DNA of 64,000 bases from Bacteroidales bacterium (GCA_017962665.1 JAGCUU010000023.1:62001-126000), one strand, 5' to 3'; shown: positions 7,884-17,109, counted from the first letter of the stretch. Translations and numbers: made by a program. The notes: generated from the sequence alone by a model not told the origin.

Positions 7884-8906
7884 CTAATTTTCAAATTTCA
7901 CCTTCGCACCTGTATACAATTTCTGTTGGCCAGCTGTGACCACGGTGTCGCCTGCGACGAGACCATCTTTTATCACCACGCCGTTGCGTAGGAAATCGCC
8001 TACAGTTACAAGGCGTTGCTCCGCCCTGCCGTTCTTTACCACCCACACCACTGTGCCTTCGGGCATTGTCAGCAGGCAGTCGGAGGGCACCACTATCCCG
8101 CCAAGCTCACTCAATTTCATATGCACCTTGGCCACCATATCGGGCAGCAGACCTTTCACCTTGTCCGACGTGACTGAGGCATAGACCTTGTATGTATGTC
8201 CGAGCGGATTGGCAATTAAGCTCTTGTCGCTAACACGCAGAGACAACTGCTCGTCGCCGAGAGCCGGCACCACAGCCGTAGCTTCATCGCCCACATTGAT
8301 GAGGGCGATTTCCTGCTCGGGGACAGAAAATTGAACTCGCAGACGATTCATGTCGAGCACTCTGGCGAACATCTCGCCCAGTTTCATCTCCTGCCCCACA
8401 TGATGGGTTCCACACGATACAACACCACCAAACGGGGCACGCAAGGAGCAGTCTTCCATGTGTTTGCGGGCACTCACCTCGGCTTGGCGTGCTTTTTCCA
8501 AGTTGGTTTCCATCTCCACCCATTTCACCTCGCTTAGTCCACCTTCCCTATGGACGGCTTCCAGTCGGCGGTAGGCGTCTTCTGCTTGTCGCAGGGTGGC
8601 CAATGCCGTAGAGTGCAGGCTGATAGCGGTAGTAGCATCAACCTCGGCCAGCAACTGTCCCTTGGTCACATGATCGCCGTTCTTCACGGCCACCTTGGTC
8701 AGCGTGCCGCCAAGCGGGAACGAGAGGGTCACCTCCTGTTCCGAGCCGATGTCACCCACATAGTTGCGCTCGGTCGGCGTGCTGCCGTCACCGACAACCA
8801 TAGTCTTCACAAGCGTCGAATCGCTCCATCCCGACGGGACCTTGTTCTTTCCGCCGCAGGAACAAAAGACAATCACACAAAGGCAAATAATATAAATATG
8901 TTTCAT
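7884..8906 (-). CDS. RND efflux periplasmic adaptor (membrane fusion protein), lipoprotein
   Basis: The 340-residue protein has a lipoprotein signal with lipobox FCSC (Cys17). It has the membrane fusion protein layout: a beta-hairpin and lipoyl half (LTKVAVKNGDHVTKGQLLAEVD, residues about 73-95), a helical hairpin, the second lipoyl half (LRAPFGGVVSCGTHHVGQ), a beta-barrel and a membrane-proximal domain ending at VTAGQQKLYTGAKV. It links the pump at 4696-7863 to the outer-membrane channel. It is the first gene of the operon; the 167 bases before it should hold the promoter, where TTAGTTTG on the minus strand near 8924-8931 is a weak candidate. Confidence 0.92.
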   Translation of the reverse strand: MKHIYIICLCVIVFCSCGGKNKVPSGWSDSTLVKTMVVGDGSTPTERNYVGDIGSEQEVTLSFPLGGTLTKVAVKNGDHVTKGQLLAEVDATTAISLHSTALATLRQAEDAYRRLEAVHREGGLSEVKWVEMETNLEKARQAEVSARKHMEDCSLRAPFGGVVSCGTHHVGQEMKLGEMFARVLDMNRLRVQFSVPEQEIALINVGDEATAVVPALGDEQLSLRVSDKSLIANPLGHTYKVYASVTSDKVKGLLPDMVAKVHMKLSELGGIVVPSDCLLTMPEGTVVWVVKNGRAEQRLVTVGDFLRNGVVIKDGLVAGDTVVTAGQQKLYTGAKVKFEN

Positions 8907-9073
8907 TTTTAGTTGTTAATGTTATGCAAACTAAAACCTTGTTGTTATCGATGTGCCATTTCTGCAACCGTAATTATGCAAAAAGCAATAGCTGTTACTT
9001 GTTGTCTAATTCAATATATAACTAACTGAACAGGCAATTATGGTGGATTCTATAATTGATTAAAGAAGACCAA

Positions 9074-9955
9074 TCATTGTTTCTCCACAGAGATCACTAT
9101 ACGAAAGCCTATCTCGGAGGATTCGTTAGACGCATGAGCGAACTGCCGTGCAGTATTGCGTAGATAGTATGGCGACTGCATATATGAGCCACCTCGCAAA
9201 CATCGTTTCTGTATATTCACATTGGATGGCATATCAGGCCCTTGTGGATTGGTTTGCGGCGAAGAGCCATACTCTCCATACCAGTCCGTACACCATTCCA
9301 TTACATTACCCGACATATCGTATAACCCCAACGCATTGGGTTTCAACTGGCCAGACACATGAGGCACTTCATTCGATGTCTTCGAAGACCATGCCACACT
9401 GTCACAAAAGCTGCTACCCGCAAAAAGGTAATTCTGGCCTGACTGCCCTCCACCTTTGGCTGCATACTCCCATTCCGCCTCCGTAGGAAGCCTGAATCGA
9501 TAACCGGTCACCTTGCTCAACGTGTCAACAAAACGTTGTGCATTGGTAAACGACACATTATGGACTGGAAGGGTTAGGTCGGAATGAAGTGAGGGATTAA
9601 AACCCATCACAGCATAAAACAGAAACTGCGACACTTCAATGTCAGCAATAAGAAATGCATCGAGCATGACCTGATGCGGTGGCTGTTCCAAAATGTCGGC
9701 ATCGGGGTCGTAGTAAGGCGAACCGTTTTGCGTGGTGGCGCCCATAGTATACATGCCGCCCCTGACATACTTCATATCAAACCGTATGCCGCCAGCCTCG
9801 AACACCGTATCTTTTGCTGGCGCCAGCTTAAGTTCCTGAGGCTGTGGCACAGGATTAACAGATGCCGAATCATCAGGAATCTCCTCCGGCTCACACGAAC
9901 ATAGCATAATGACCGCCAACACGGCCATTCCAGCCGATATTATCTTCCTCATCAT
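9074..9955 (-). CDS. FGE-sulfatase (SUMF1) fold lipoprotein without catalytic cysteines
   Basis: The 293-residue protein has a lipoprotein signal (lipobox LCSC, Cys21), a short Pro-rich linker and then an FGE-sulfatase domain. Typical landmarks are the GGMYTMG start, RLPTEAEWEYAAKGG, GLYDMSGNVMEWC, LRGGSY and the final GFRIV. In true formylglycine-generating enzymes two cysteines follow the GGSY motif; here the same positions read Q and L, so copper binding and catalysis are unlikely. Similar proteins in Bacteroidota include gliding/T9SS lipoproteins GldJ and GldK, but those are usually longer, so I leave the role open. Its ATG overlaps the glmM stop codon (ATGA), so the two are translationally coupled. 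Confidence 0.85.
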   Translation of the reverse strand: MMRKIISAGMAVLAVIMLCSCEPEEIPDDSASVNPVPQPQELKLAPAKDTVFEAGGIRFDMKYVRGGMYTMGATTQNGSPYYDPDADILEQPPHQVMLDAFLIADIEVSQFLFYAVMGFNPSLHSDLTLPVHNVSFTNAQRFVDTLSKVTGYRFRLPTEAEWEYAAKGGGQSGQNYLFAGSSFCDSVAWSSKTSNEVPHVSGQLKPNALGLYDMSGNVMEWCTDWYGEYGSSPQTNPQGPDMPSNVNIQKRCLRGGSYMQSPYYLRNTARQFAHASNESSEIGFRIVISVEKQ

Positions 9956-11337
9956 AACAGGCCTTCTATGTCCGCTATGATTTTTTTGGCCAGCGCATCA
10001 GCCTCTGCGGAGGTATGAGCCTCACAATAGATACGGATAATAGGTTCTGTGTTCGATTTGCGAAGATGAGCCCAACTATCGGCAAAATCAATCTTTACAC
10101 CATCTATTGTACTCACCTTTTCATCCTTATATTTCTCAGCCATCAAACGCAGAATGTTGTCAACATCCATGTCGGGAGTAAGATCCTTTCGATTCTTTGA
10201 AATGACATACTCCGGATAGGTGGCACGGAGTTCAGAAGCCTTAAGACCTCTCTTTGCCATGTTGGTAAGGAAAAGTGCCACGCCAACGAGAGCATCACGT
10301 CCGTAGTGAAGCGCAGGATATATAACACCGCCATTGCCTTCGCCACCAATCACGGCATTGACCTCTTTCATCATCGTGGTCACGTTAACCTCGCCGACTG
10401 CCGATGCCGCATATTTATAGCCCATACGCTCTGTAACATCCCTCAGCGCCCTGGTCGACGACATGTTGCTTACCGTGTTGCCCGGTGTATGCTGCAGCAC
10501 ATATTCGGCTACCGTCACCAGCGTGTACTCTTCGCCGAACATCTCACCGGTCTCGCACACCAACGCCAACCTGTCGACATCCGGATCGACAACAATACCC
10601 AGGTCACATTTTTGCTGAGGTACGACACTGGCTATTTCAGTGAGATTCTGCGGCAGAGGTTCTGGATTGTGTGCAAACATACCCGTCGGCTCACAGTTGA
10701 GCTCCACTACATCCTTTACCCCCAATGCACGAAGCAGTCGAGGAATAGCTATTCCGCCAGTCGAATTGACGGCATCAACAGCCACCTTGAAACCAGCTTT
10801 CTCAATTGCAGACTTGTCCACCAAAGGCAACTCCAACACTCTACGGATATGAGCATCTATTGTTTCCAAATCCTCCGTAACGGTGCCAAGACGATCCACC
10901 TCGGCAAAAATAACCTCATCGCTATCGGCCAGCCTAAGCACCTCGTTACCCTCTGCAGCGTCAATGAACTCACCACGTGCATTCAACAGCTTCAGAGCAT
11001 TCCAATGCTTGGGATTGTGCGACGCAGTTATAATAACACCGCCGTCGGCCTTTTTATCAATCACTGTCATCTCAGTAGTCGGAGTGGTGCTGAGCCCTGT
11101 CTCAATGACATCTATTCCCATGCCCATCAATGTACCGACAACAAGACGGTCTACCATCGCCCCTGAAAGGCGTGCATCACGTCCAACAACAAGGGTCAGA
11201 CGCTTCTCTGGCTGCTGACGCTGAAGAAAAGTAGCAAAAGCAGCAGTAAACTTAACAACATCGAGAGGACTGAGCCCGTCGCCCGCAGGGCCACCAATGG
11301 TGCCACGGATTCCTGAGATAGATTTAATCAATGACAT
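9952..11337 (-). CDS. glmM: Phosphoglucosamine mutase / phosphohexomutase
   Basis: The 461-residue protein belongs to the alpha-D-phosphohexomutase superfamily. It has the N-terminal ISGIRGTIG substrate loop, the catalytic phosphoserine motif TASHNP (residues about 102-107), the metal-binding DPDVDRLAL loop (about 240-248), the sugar-specificity loop GEGNGGVIYP and a C-terminal phosphate-binding stretch (RKSNTEPIIRIY). In Bacteroidota such proteins are generally assigned as GlmM, making glucosamine-1-phosphate for UDP-GlcNAc, hence peptidoglycan and lipid A. A phosphomannomutase role cannot be excluded. It is followed by the overlapping FGE-fold lipoprotein gene. Confidence 0.87.
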   Translation of the reverse strand: MSLIKSISGIRGTIGGPAGDGLSPLDVVKFTAAFATFLQRQQPEKRLTLVVGRDARLSGAMVDRLVVGTLMGMGIDVIETGLSTTPTTEMTVIDKKADGGVIITASHNPKHWNALKLLNARGEFIDAAEGNEVLRLADSDEVIFAEVDRLGTVTEDLETIDAHIRRVLELPLVDKSAIEKAGFKVAVDAVNSTGGIAIPRLLRALGVKDVVELNCEPTGMFAHNPEPLPQNLTEIASVVPQQKCDLGIVVDPDVDRLALVCETGEMFGEEYTLVTVAEYVLQHTPGNTVSNMSSTRALRDVTERMGYKYAASAVGEVNVTTMMKEVNAVIGGEGNGGVIYPALHYGRDALVGVALFLTNMAKRGLKASELRATYPEYVISKNRKDLTPDMDVDNILRLMAEKYKDEKVSTIDGVKIDFADSWAHLRKSNTEPIIRIYCEAHTSAEADALAKKIIADIEGLL

Positions 11338-11382
11338 ATCTTTCAGTATTTTGCTTATTTAAATTCTATTTTTTACAATTTG

Positions 11383-11390
11383 CAAATTTA
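11383..11390 (-). promoter_or_regulatory. -7 promoter element of glmM
   Basis: TAAATTTG on the minus strand matches TAnnTTTG and lies 46 bases before the glmM ATG. Confidence 0.5.
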
Positions 11391-11479
11391 CACATTTATT
11401 TTGAATCCCCCAAAAACGCCTTATCTAAAAAAAACTCTTTTTTCTTTATCCTCAAAAATAATTTTCCGAAAACATTTCG

Positions 11480-11487
11480 TATATTTG
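11480..11487 (+). promoter_or_regulatory. -7 promoter element of the deoxynucleoside kinase gene
   Basis: TATATTTG matches TAnnTTTG. It implies a leader of roughly 105 bases before the ATG at 11598. The same TTCGTATATTTG context recurs in front of mfd at 54980. Confidence 0.55.
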
Positions 11488-11495
11488 CCTTTTGG

Positions 11496-11576
11496 AATTT
11501 TACACTATAACATCGCTATTCCTTTATCAATCAATTTCTAAAACCGGTTCATTGATGTAAGGGGTAGTGTAAAATT
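11496..11576 (+). promoter_or_regulatory. Structured mRNA leader of the deoxynucleoside kinase gene
   Basis: AATTTTACACTA at 11496-11507 is perfectly complementary to TAGTGTAAAATT at 11565-11576. Inside lies ATCAAT (11530-11535) pairing with ATTGAT (11551-11556) around an AACCGGTT palindrome. The predicted transcript would close a long stem ending about 20 bases before the start codon. No known riboswitch is recognised. Confidence 0.45.
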
Positions 11577-11597
11577 GATATATATATAATAAAAACC

Positions 11598-12212
11598 ATG
11601 CACATAGCAATCGCAGGCAACATAGGATCCGGCAAAACCACTCTCACCGACAAGCTGGCAAAACACTACGGCTATGACGTCCTTCTTGAAAAAATGGACG
11701 ACAATCCATATATCAACAGTTTCTACGAAGATATGCGCCGTTGGAGTTTCAATCTCCAAATATACTATCTCCACACACGCTACCGCCAGCTTCTCGAAAT
11801 GAAGCAGACCGGGCGCGACTTTGTGCAGGACCGCACCCTATACGAAGACGCCTACATCTTTGCCCCGAACCTCCAGGCCATGGGCTTGATGAACACACGC
11901 GATTACGAAAACTATATAGCCGTCTTCGAGCTCCTCGAATCTTTTATCCAACCCCCAGACCTGCTCATCTACCTACACGGCGAAGTCTCCTCGCTCATCA
12001 AACAAATCCAAAAACGTGGCCGCTCATACGAGAGTTCCATCCGCCTCGACTACCTTACAAATCTTAACGACCGTTACGACCGCTGGTTTGAAGAATATGA
12101 CCGCGGCAAATCTCTTATCATTGACATCGATGAACTCAACTTCGCTGACAGCCGCGAAGATCTTGGCACCGTAATCAACAAAATCGACGCTGAATTCAAT
12201 GGCCTATTTTAG
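11598..12212 (+). CDS. Deoxynucleoside kinase (dAK/dGK-like)
   Basis: The 204-residue protein carries the P-loop GNIGSGKTT (residues 7-15), the substrate-site stretch YEDMRRWSFNLQIYYL, the catalytic/arginine motif VQDRTLYEDAYIFA (DRT corresponds to the DRS motif of the family), and the lid region RGRSYESSIRLDYL. It phosphorylates deoxynucleosides in the salvage pathway with ATP; the exact base preference cannot be read from sequence. It starts the forward run kdsB, HU/SPOR gene and trmB, but is separated from kdsB by 144 bases. Confidence 0.9.
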   Translation: MHIAIAGNIGSGKTTLTDKLAKHYGYDVLLEKMDDNPYINSFYEDMRRWSFNLQIYYLHTRYRQLLEMKQTGRDFVQDRTLYEDAYIFAPNLQAMGLMNTRDYENYIAVFELLESFIQPPDLLIYLHGEVSSLIKQIQKRGRSYESSIRLDYLTNLNDRYDRWFEEYDRGKSLIIDIDELNFADSREDLGTVINKIDAEFNGLF

Positions 12213-12356
12213 TAAAGGCTAAAGTTCAAAGATTTTCTCTCGCTCATTATCAACAAACTAATTATTACCATTGTTACAACTTATTTTAATTGTCACTTAA
12301 TACCCCAATACTAAAATCTAAAGTCATTTTCTTATAACCAATAACCTCTAACCACC

Positions 12357-13100
12357 ATGAAAATATTAGGTATCATCCCCGCCCGCTACAACTCCACCCG
12401 CTTTCCAGGAAAGCCTTTGGTCATTATTAACGACAAGCCAATGATCCAGCACGTCTGGGATGGAGTCAAAAACACCGGACTTATCGACCGCCTTATTGTC
12501 GCCACCGAGGACAAAAGAATTTTAGATACCGTCAACTCATTCAACGGCGAAGCTGTGATGACCGGAAAACACCACAAAAGCGGCACCGACCGCTGCGGTG
12601 AAGCCATCCAGAAAATAGGCGAGGATGTCAACAATTATGACGTCATAATCAACATTCAAGGTGACGAGCCTAAGGTTGCTGCCGAGCATATCAACCTGGT
12701 GGTCAAGGCATTTGAGGATCCTTCGGTTCAAATTGTAACTCTAAAGAAGAAGATAACCTCTCTCGCCGAGCTCAACTCCACAGACACTGTCAAGGTTGTT
12801 TGTGCACTCAACGGCGACGCACTTTATTTCAGCCGCCAACCTCTCCCCTACATCCGTAGCATCGCCAAGGAGATGTGGCTCCGCCGCCGCTCAATCACCT
12901 ACTTCAAACACATTGGCATCTACGCTTTCCGCAGCCAAGTGCTCCAACAGGTGGTCCAACTCCCCCAAACACCCCTCGAGAAATGCGAATCCCTCGAACA
13001 ACTGCGCTGGCTTGAGAACGGTTACCGTATCAAAGTTCTGGAAACAACCAAGGAAAGCGTGGCTATCGACATCCCCGAAGACTTATTGAAACTGAAATAA
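12357..13100 (+). CDS. kdsB: 3-deoxy-manno-octulosonate cytidylyltransferase
   Basis: The 247-residue length is typical. The N-terminus IPARYNSTRFPGKPL is the CTP-binding signature, followed by SGTDRCGEA and INIQGDEP, which includes the metal-binding aspartate, and later KHIGIYAFR. The enzyme activates Kdo with CTP to CMP-Kdo in the cytoplasm for lipopolysaccharide core synthesis, consistent with lpxA and lpxC elsewhere in the window. The next gene begins 33 bases downstream. Confidence 0.95.
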   Translation: MKILGIIPARYNSTRFPGKPLVIINDKPMIQHVWDGVKNTGLIDRLIVATEDKRILDTVNSFNGEAVMTGKHHKSGTDRCGEAIQKIGEDVNNYDVIINIQGDEPKVAAEHINLVVKAFEDPSVQIVTLKKKITSLAELNSTDTVKVVCALNGDALYFSRQPLPYIRSIAKEMWLRRRSITYFKHIGIYAFRSQVLQQVVQLPQTPLEKCESLEQLRWLENGYRIKVLETTKESVAIDIPEDLLKLK

Positions 13101-13132
13101 TACCCCCATCTTTAAATTTCATACCTAATCTA

Positions 13133-14857
13133 ATGAATATAACCGATTATTTGGTAGAATACCTCAAACAAGGCTATAGCGTGGTACTCCCAGGCATCGG
13201 CCTACTGTCCGAAAAAGAGACAAAGGCTTTCTTTGATTCTTCCACCTCGACTTTTCACCCCACCTGCATCTTTCTACACTTGGAGCCTTCCACCTCTACA
13301 GAGACCAAATTTATTGATTTTCTTGCCAAAAAAGAACGTGTCGCACAAAATACCGCCATACAAATATGGAAAAACTACACCGACGCTCTCATGAGGAAAA
13401 TCAACACTGAAGGTAGCTGCCAACTAAGCGATTTGGGGGCCATCGTGAAACAGGATGGGGAATTCCGCTTCGTTATGACCGACGGCATGAACCTACGCAA
13501 CAGCGCCCAACAGCTTTCACCTGTCGGAGGAATACGCATTTACGACCATTCGTCTGCCAACGACCCCTTCGCTGCTTTCGAACAGCCTTTGAGGGATGAA
13601 CCTATCGTGACCACCCCGACATTCGATATTCCAGAACCTGAGCCGATACAGGAACCTGAACACGTTAACGAACCGGAATCTTTCGAAAAACCCGAACCTG
13701 TAGAAGAACCAGAAACCATAAAAGAACCTGCATTTGGCGAAGAGACAGAACCTATTGCTGACGAAAATCCCGAACCTGACGAAGAGCCCGAACAAGAAAT
13801 TGAACTCGTTGAAGAACCAGAGCCGACTGACGAGCCGAAACAGGAACATGACAGAGATTCCGAACCGGTTTTCTCACAGCTCTCCCAACTCGATGCCATA
13901 GAGAGTTCCAATGAAGACGATGAAGATGAAGACGACGAGGAGGATGAAATAAAAAAACATTTCAGCTTCTGGAGAATCCTTATTTGGATTATATCCTTAC
14001 TCATCATCCTTGCCGCATGCGCTACCGTCATCGACCATTACATCTTCAACAGCAAAGGCCGCAACTGGCTTGCCAAGTATATACCTTCAATCACTACAGA
14101 CAACCGACAGCAACAGGTTTCAAACAACATTCCTGAACCTCCCGCAAACTATGACACCGAAGCCGCACGCGACAACATTACCGAATACACTTTCCTGCTT
14201 GACGGTCTCAGTTTTGACGAAAATGAAATTCAGACTCAGAGCGACCAAATCATATCAAACCTCCAACCTCTGTTTGAGAGCTATCTCAAAGCTCACAAAC
14301 AATCAAAATATCTGGAGGCCTTTAACGACAAGGCTCGCACCTACACCATCCAGCGTCTTACCGAGTTGCTCACTGACAACGTATTCCACCCGCAATCGTT
14401 GCTCAACTACAAAGACTATGTGCGCGAAGAAGCAATGCCCTATCTCAAATACCGAAAGTTCCAGATCAAATCGACAATTATTCAAACCGAACTGATGGAT
14501 GACGCCACCATCGCAAGAATTCTCGACGACATTTTGCCTGAAGAGGTTACCATAACAGAACCCGATGTTCCAAAGACCGTGGCAGACAAAAAGCCTCGCC
14601 AAACGGCACCGACATCACACGTGGCCACAGCCTCAAAACAAGGATATGACATTATTGCCGGTTTCTATCTCGACAAGCGCACCGCCGACGCACAATGCCG
14701 TCAACTCAAAAACCGCGGATGCGACGCCTATATCATCAACCGCAACAATTATTACTATGTCAGCATGGGCAGTGCCGCTTCCCGCACTGAAATAGAAGCC
14801 AAACGTGCCGTCATCATGGAATGGTACAAAGGCGACATATCCATAAAGAAATGGTAA
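13133..14857 (+). CDS. HU-CCDC81 and SPOR domain protein with an acidic Pro/Glu region
   Basis: The 574-residue protein begins with two HU-like units found in bacterial CCDC81-type proteins (LVEYLKQGYSVVLPGIGLL, then about residues 50-125, with LGAIVKQDGEFRF). Residues about 160-265 are a low-complexity stretch rich in Glu-Pro pairs, then an Asp/Glu run. A single transmembrane helix lies at about 279-302 (LIWIISLLIILAACATVI), and the C-terminal 75 residues form a SPOR domain (YDIIAGFYLDKRTADAQCRQL). SPOR domains bind septal peptidoglycan, so the protein probably spans the inner membrane with its HU part in the cytoplasm, possibly linking nucleoid and division site. That last point is inference. 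trmB follows one base after the stop. Confidence 0.85.
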   Translation: MNITDYLVEYLKQGYSVVLPGIGLLSEKETKAFFDSSTSTFHPTCIFLHLEPSTSTETKFIDFLAKKERVAQNTAIQIWKNYTDALMRKINTEGSCQLSDLGAIVKQDGEFRFVMTDGMNLRNSAQQLSPVGGIRIYDHSSANDPFAAFEQPLRDEPIVTTPTFDIPEPEPIQEPEHVNEPESFEKPEPVEEPETIKEPAFGEETEPIADENPEPDEEPEQEIELVEEPEPTDEPKQEHDRDSEPVFSQLSQLDAIESSNEDDEDEDDEEDEIKKHFSFWRILIWIISLLIILAACATVIDHYIFNSKGRNWLAKYIPSITTDNRQQQVSNNIPEPPANYDTEAARDNITEYTFLLDGLSFDENEIQTQSDQIISNLQPLFESYLKAHKQSKYLEAFNDKARTYTIQRLTELLTDNVFHPQSLLNYKDYVREEAMPYLKYRKFQIKSTIIQTELMDDATIARILDDILPEEVTITEPDVPKTVADKKPRQTAPTSHVATASKQGYDIIAGFYLDKRTADAQCRQLKNRGCDAYIINRNNYYYVSMGSAASRTEIEAKRAVIMEWYKGDISIKKW

Positions 14858-14858
14858 G

Positions 14859-15521
14859 ATGGCAAAACATAAATTAGCACGCTTCGCCGAAAACCTAACC
14901 TTTCCAAACCTCTTCCAGGTCTCTTTCGATCACCTTGCACAACATGGTTTCGAATGGAAGGGGCGTTGGAACGAGGTCTTCCAAAACGACAACCCCATAA
15001 CACTCGAACTGGGTTGCGGCAAGGGTGAATATACCATAGCCCTCGCTCGCCAGAATGCCGACCGCAACTATATCGGTGTCGACATCAAAGGGGCTCGTTT
15101 ATGGCGTGGTGCTAAAACAAGCAATGAAGAGCAGATGAAAAACGTCGCCTTCCTGCGCACCCGTATAGAAATGATCGATCATTTCTTCGCCTCCGACGAG
15201 GTGTCAGAGATTTGGATAACGTTCCCTGACCCTCAGCCAAAAAAACCTCTCAAAAGACTCTCCTCTCCCCGCTTTCTAAACTATTACAGCAGTTTCCTCA
15301 AGCCAGGAAGCCCTATTCATCTAAAGACAGACTCCAAAGAGCTTTACGACTACACCCTTGACGAAGTCATCACTCCCGCCGGATATCCGGTCATATTCGC
15401 AACGTCAGACCTTTACAACTCAAACTATGGCGGAATGGCATCCGCCGTACAGACTTTCTATGAAAAGATGTTCCTAAGTCAAGGCAAGCCAATAACATAC
15501 ATCCAATGGCAAATCAAATAA
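14859..15521 (+). CDS. trmB: tRNA (guanine-N7-)-methyltransferase
   Basis: The 220-residue protein has the SAM-binding motif LELGCGKGEYTIALA (about residues 47-61), NYIGVDIKGARLWRG and the TrmB signature IWITFPDPQPKK. It makes m7G46 in tRNA. The ATG is one base past the stop codon of the HU/SPOR gene, so the two should be co-transcribed and perhaps translationally coupled. Nothing unusual is seen. Confidence 0.95.
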   Translation: MAKHKLARFAENLTFPNLFQVSFDHLAQHGFEWKGRWNEVFQNDNPITLELGCGKGEYTIALARQNADRNYIGVDIKGARLWRGAKTSNEEQMKNVAFLRTRIEMIDHFFASDEVSEIWITFPDPQPKKPLKRLSSPRFLNYYSSFLKPGSPIHLKTDSKELYDYTLDEVITPAGYPVIFATSDLYNSNYGGMASAVQTFYEKMFLSQGKPITYIQWQIK

Positions 15522-15550
15522 ATAGTCATAATCTTTTTCAGCATAGCATA

Positions 15551-15574
15551 ATAAATTCATAAATTCATAAATTC
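15551..15574 (+). repeat. Three tandem ATAAATTC octamers
   Basis: ATAAATTC is repeated three times without interruption in the leader of the yebC gene, ending 13 bases before its ATG. The run could vary in copy number by strand slippage. Confidence 0.6.
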
Positions 15575-15587
15575 AAATTTTATTATC

Positions 15588-16328
15588 ATGTCAGGACACA
15601 ACAAATGGTCAAAGATTAAGAGAGCCAAAGGCGCAGCAGATGCCAAACGCTCTAAACAGTACTCCAACATCTTGAAACAAGTATCTATCGCCGTTCGTGA
15701 AGGCGGCCCCGATCCCGACAGCAACCCGCGTCTGCGTCTACTCGTCCAAAACGCTCGTGGCTGCAACATGCCCAAGGACACCCTACAGCGCGCCATCAAC
15801 AAAGCCAATGACAAAGACGCTGCCGCAATGCAGGAACTCACTTTCGAATGCCACGTCAACCATGGTATAGCACTATTCATTGAGGCTCTCTCCGACAACA
15901 ACAACCGCACTGTTGCCAATGTCAAATCCATCATGAATAAATTCGGCGGCACCCTCGAGACAAACGGAAGCCTAAGCTTCCTTTTCGACCGCAAAGGCGT
16001 CTTCGTAATCCCGCGTAAAGCCGATATGAACGTTGAAGAACTCGAGATGGATCTTATAGACGGTGGCCTCGAGGAAATGGAAGTAGATGATGACTACCTC
16101 ACCCTCTACACTGCATACGAAGATTTCGGCAATATGGTCAAAATGCTCGAAACCAAAGGCATCGAGTGCGAAAGCGCCGAACTTCAGCGTATTCCAAACA
16201 CCACCCGCTCCATCGACGAAGACTCTATACGCAAAGTCCTTAAGGTTATCAATATTCTCGAAGAGGACGACGACGTAACCAACGTCTTCCACGACATGGA
16301 GATACCCGACGACTTCGAGGAAGAATAA
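15588..16328 (+). CDS. YebC/PmpR family transcriptional regulator
   Basis: The 246-residue protein opens with the family signature SGHNKWSKIKRAKGAADAKRSK-like stretch and continues with GPDPDSNPRLR and ARGCNMPKDTLQRAI. The family comprises DNA-binding regulators and, for some members, translation factors that act with the ribosome at proline-rich stretches. Which applies here cannot be told. The C-terminus is acidic. It is followed by rsmI after about 76 bases. Confidence 0.93.
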   Translation: MSGHNKWSKIKRAKGAADAKRSKQYSNILKQVSIAVREGGPDPDSNPRLRLLVQNARGCNMPKDTLQRAINKANDKDAAAMQELTFECHVNHGIALFIEALSDNNNRTVANVKSIMNKFGGTLETNGSLSFLFDRKGVFVIPRKADMNVEELEMDLIDGGLEEMEVDDDYLTLYTAYEDFGNMVKMLETKGIECESAELQRIPNTTRSIDEDSIRKVLKVINILEEDDDVTNVFHDMEIPDDFEEE

Positions 16329-16404
16329 TCATTCCCCAAGGCTGTTTTGATAGTTGAATATTGGAACGACCACATTCAAATTCAATGCAATAATAATTGA
16401 AAAA

Positions 16405-17109
16405 ATGTCTGATTCAACATTCATAACCCAACAATCAAAACTATACCTTGTCCCAACTCCTGTAGGAAACCTCGGCGACATGACCTTTCGTGCCGTCGAG
16501 GTTTTAAAATCTGTCGACCTGATACTCGCCGAAGATACCCGTACCAGCCGCGTACTCATGCAGCATTACGGCATTTCCACACCTCTTCAGTCTTACCATA
16601 TCTTCAATGAGCACCGAGTCGTAGATTCCATTATAGAAAAATTACAGGGCGGTACGACTATAGCAATAGTCACCGACGCCGGCACCCCCGGCATCAGCGA
16701 CCCGGGATTCCTTTTGGTTCGCGAAGCCATCAACAATGACATCGAAGTGGAATGCCTCCCCGGAGCTACAGCATTTGTGCCAGCTCTTATAGACAGCGGA
16801 ATCCCTTGCGACAGATTTGTGTTCGAGGGTTTCTTGCCTCACAAGAAAGGCCGTCAGACTGCCATACGGCAACTTGCCGAAGAAAGCCGCACCATGATTA
16901 TTTATGAAAGTCCTTTCCGCTTAGTAAAACTGCTGGAACAACTCATCGAAGTCGTTGGCGAAGAACGCCATGTCAGCGTCAGCCGCGAAATCAGCAAACT
17001 ACATGCCGAAACCGTACGCGGAACACTACGTGAAGTCCTTTCCGTGTTCTCATCTAAAGAGGTTAAAGGGGAGATCGTTGTCATACTGGCAGGAAAACAA
17101 GATGTTTGA
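16405..17109 (+). CDS. rsmI: 16S rRNA (cytidine1402-2'-O)-methyltransferase
   Basis: Starting at the ATG at 16405 gives about 234 residues. An upstream in-frame TTG at 16354 would add 17 residues with no family similarity. Motifs: LYLVPTPVGNLGDMT (tetrapyrrole methylase N-terminus), LAEDTRTSRVLM, TDAGTPGISDPGF (SAM site) and LPGATAFVPAL. RsmI methylates C1402 of 16S rRNA in the decoding centre. The protein ends after the tetrapyrrole-methylase core, as short family members do. Confidence 0.93.
   Translation: MSDSTFITQQSKLYLVPTPVGNLGDMTFRAVEVLKSVDLILAEDTRTSRVLMQHYGISTPLQSYHIFNEHRVVDSIIEKLQGGTTIAIVTDAGTPGISDPGFLLVREAINNDIEVECLPGATAFVPALIDSGIPCDRFVFEGFLPHKKGRQTAIRQLAEESRTMIIYESPFRLVKLLEQLIEVVGEERHVSVSREISKLHAETVRGTLREVLSVFSSKEVKGEIVVILAGKQDV

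Noticed and set aside
13540..14031. Minus-strand frame of 163 codons with a long serine run
   Set aside because: It is the antisense shadow of the Glu/Pro/Asp-rich region of the HU/SPOR gene; the serines are complements of Glu/Asp codons.
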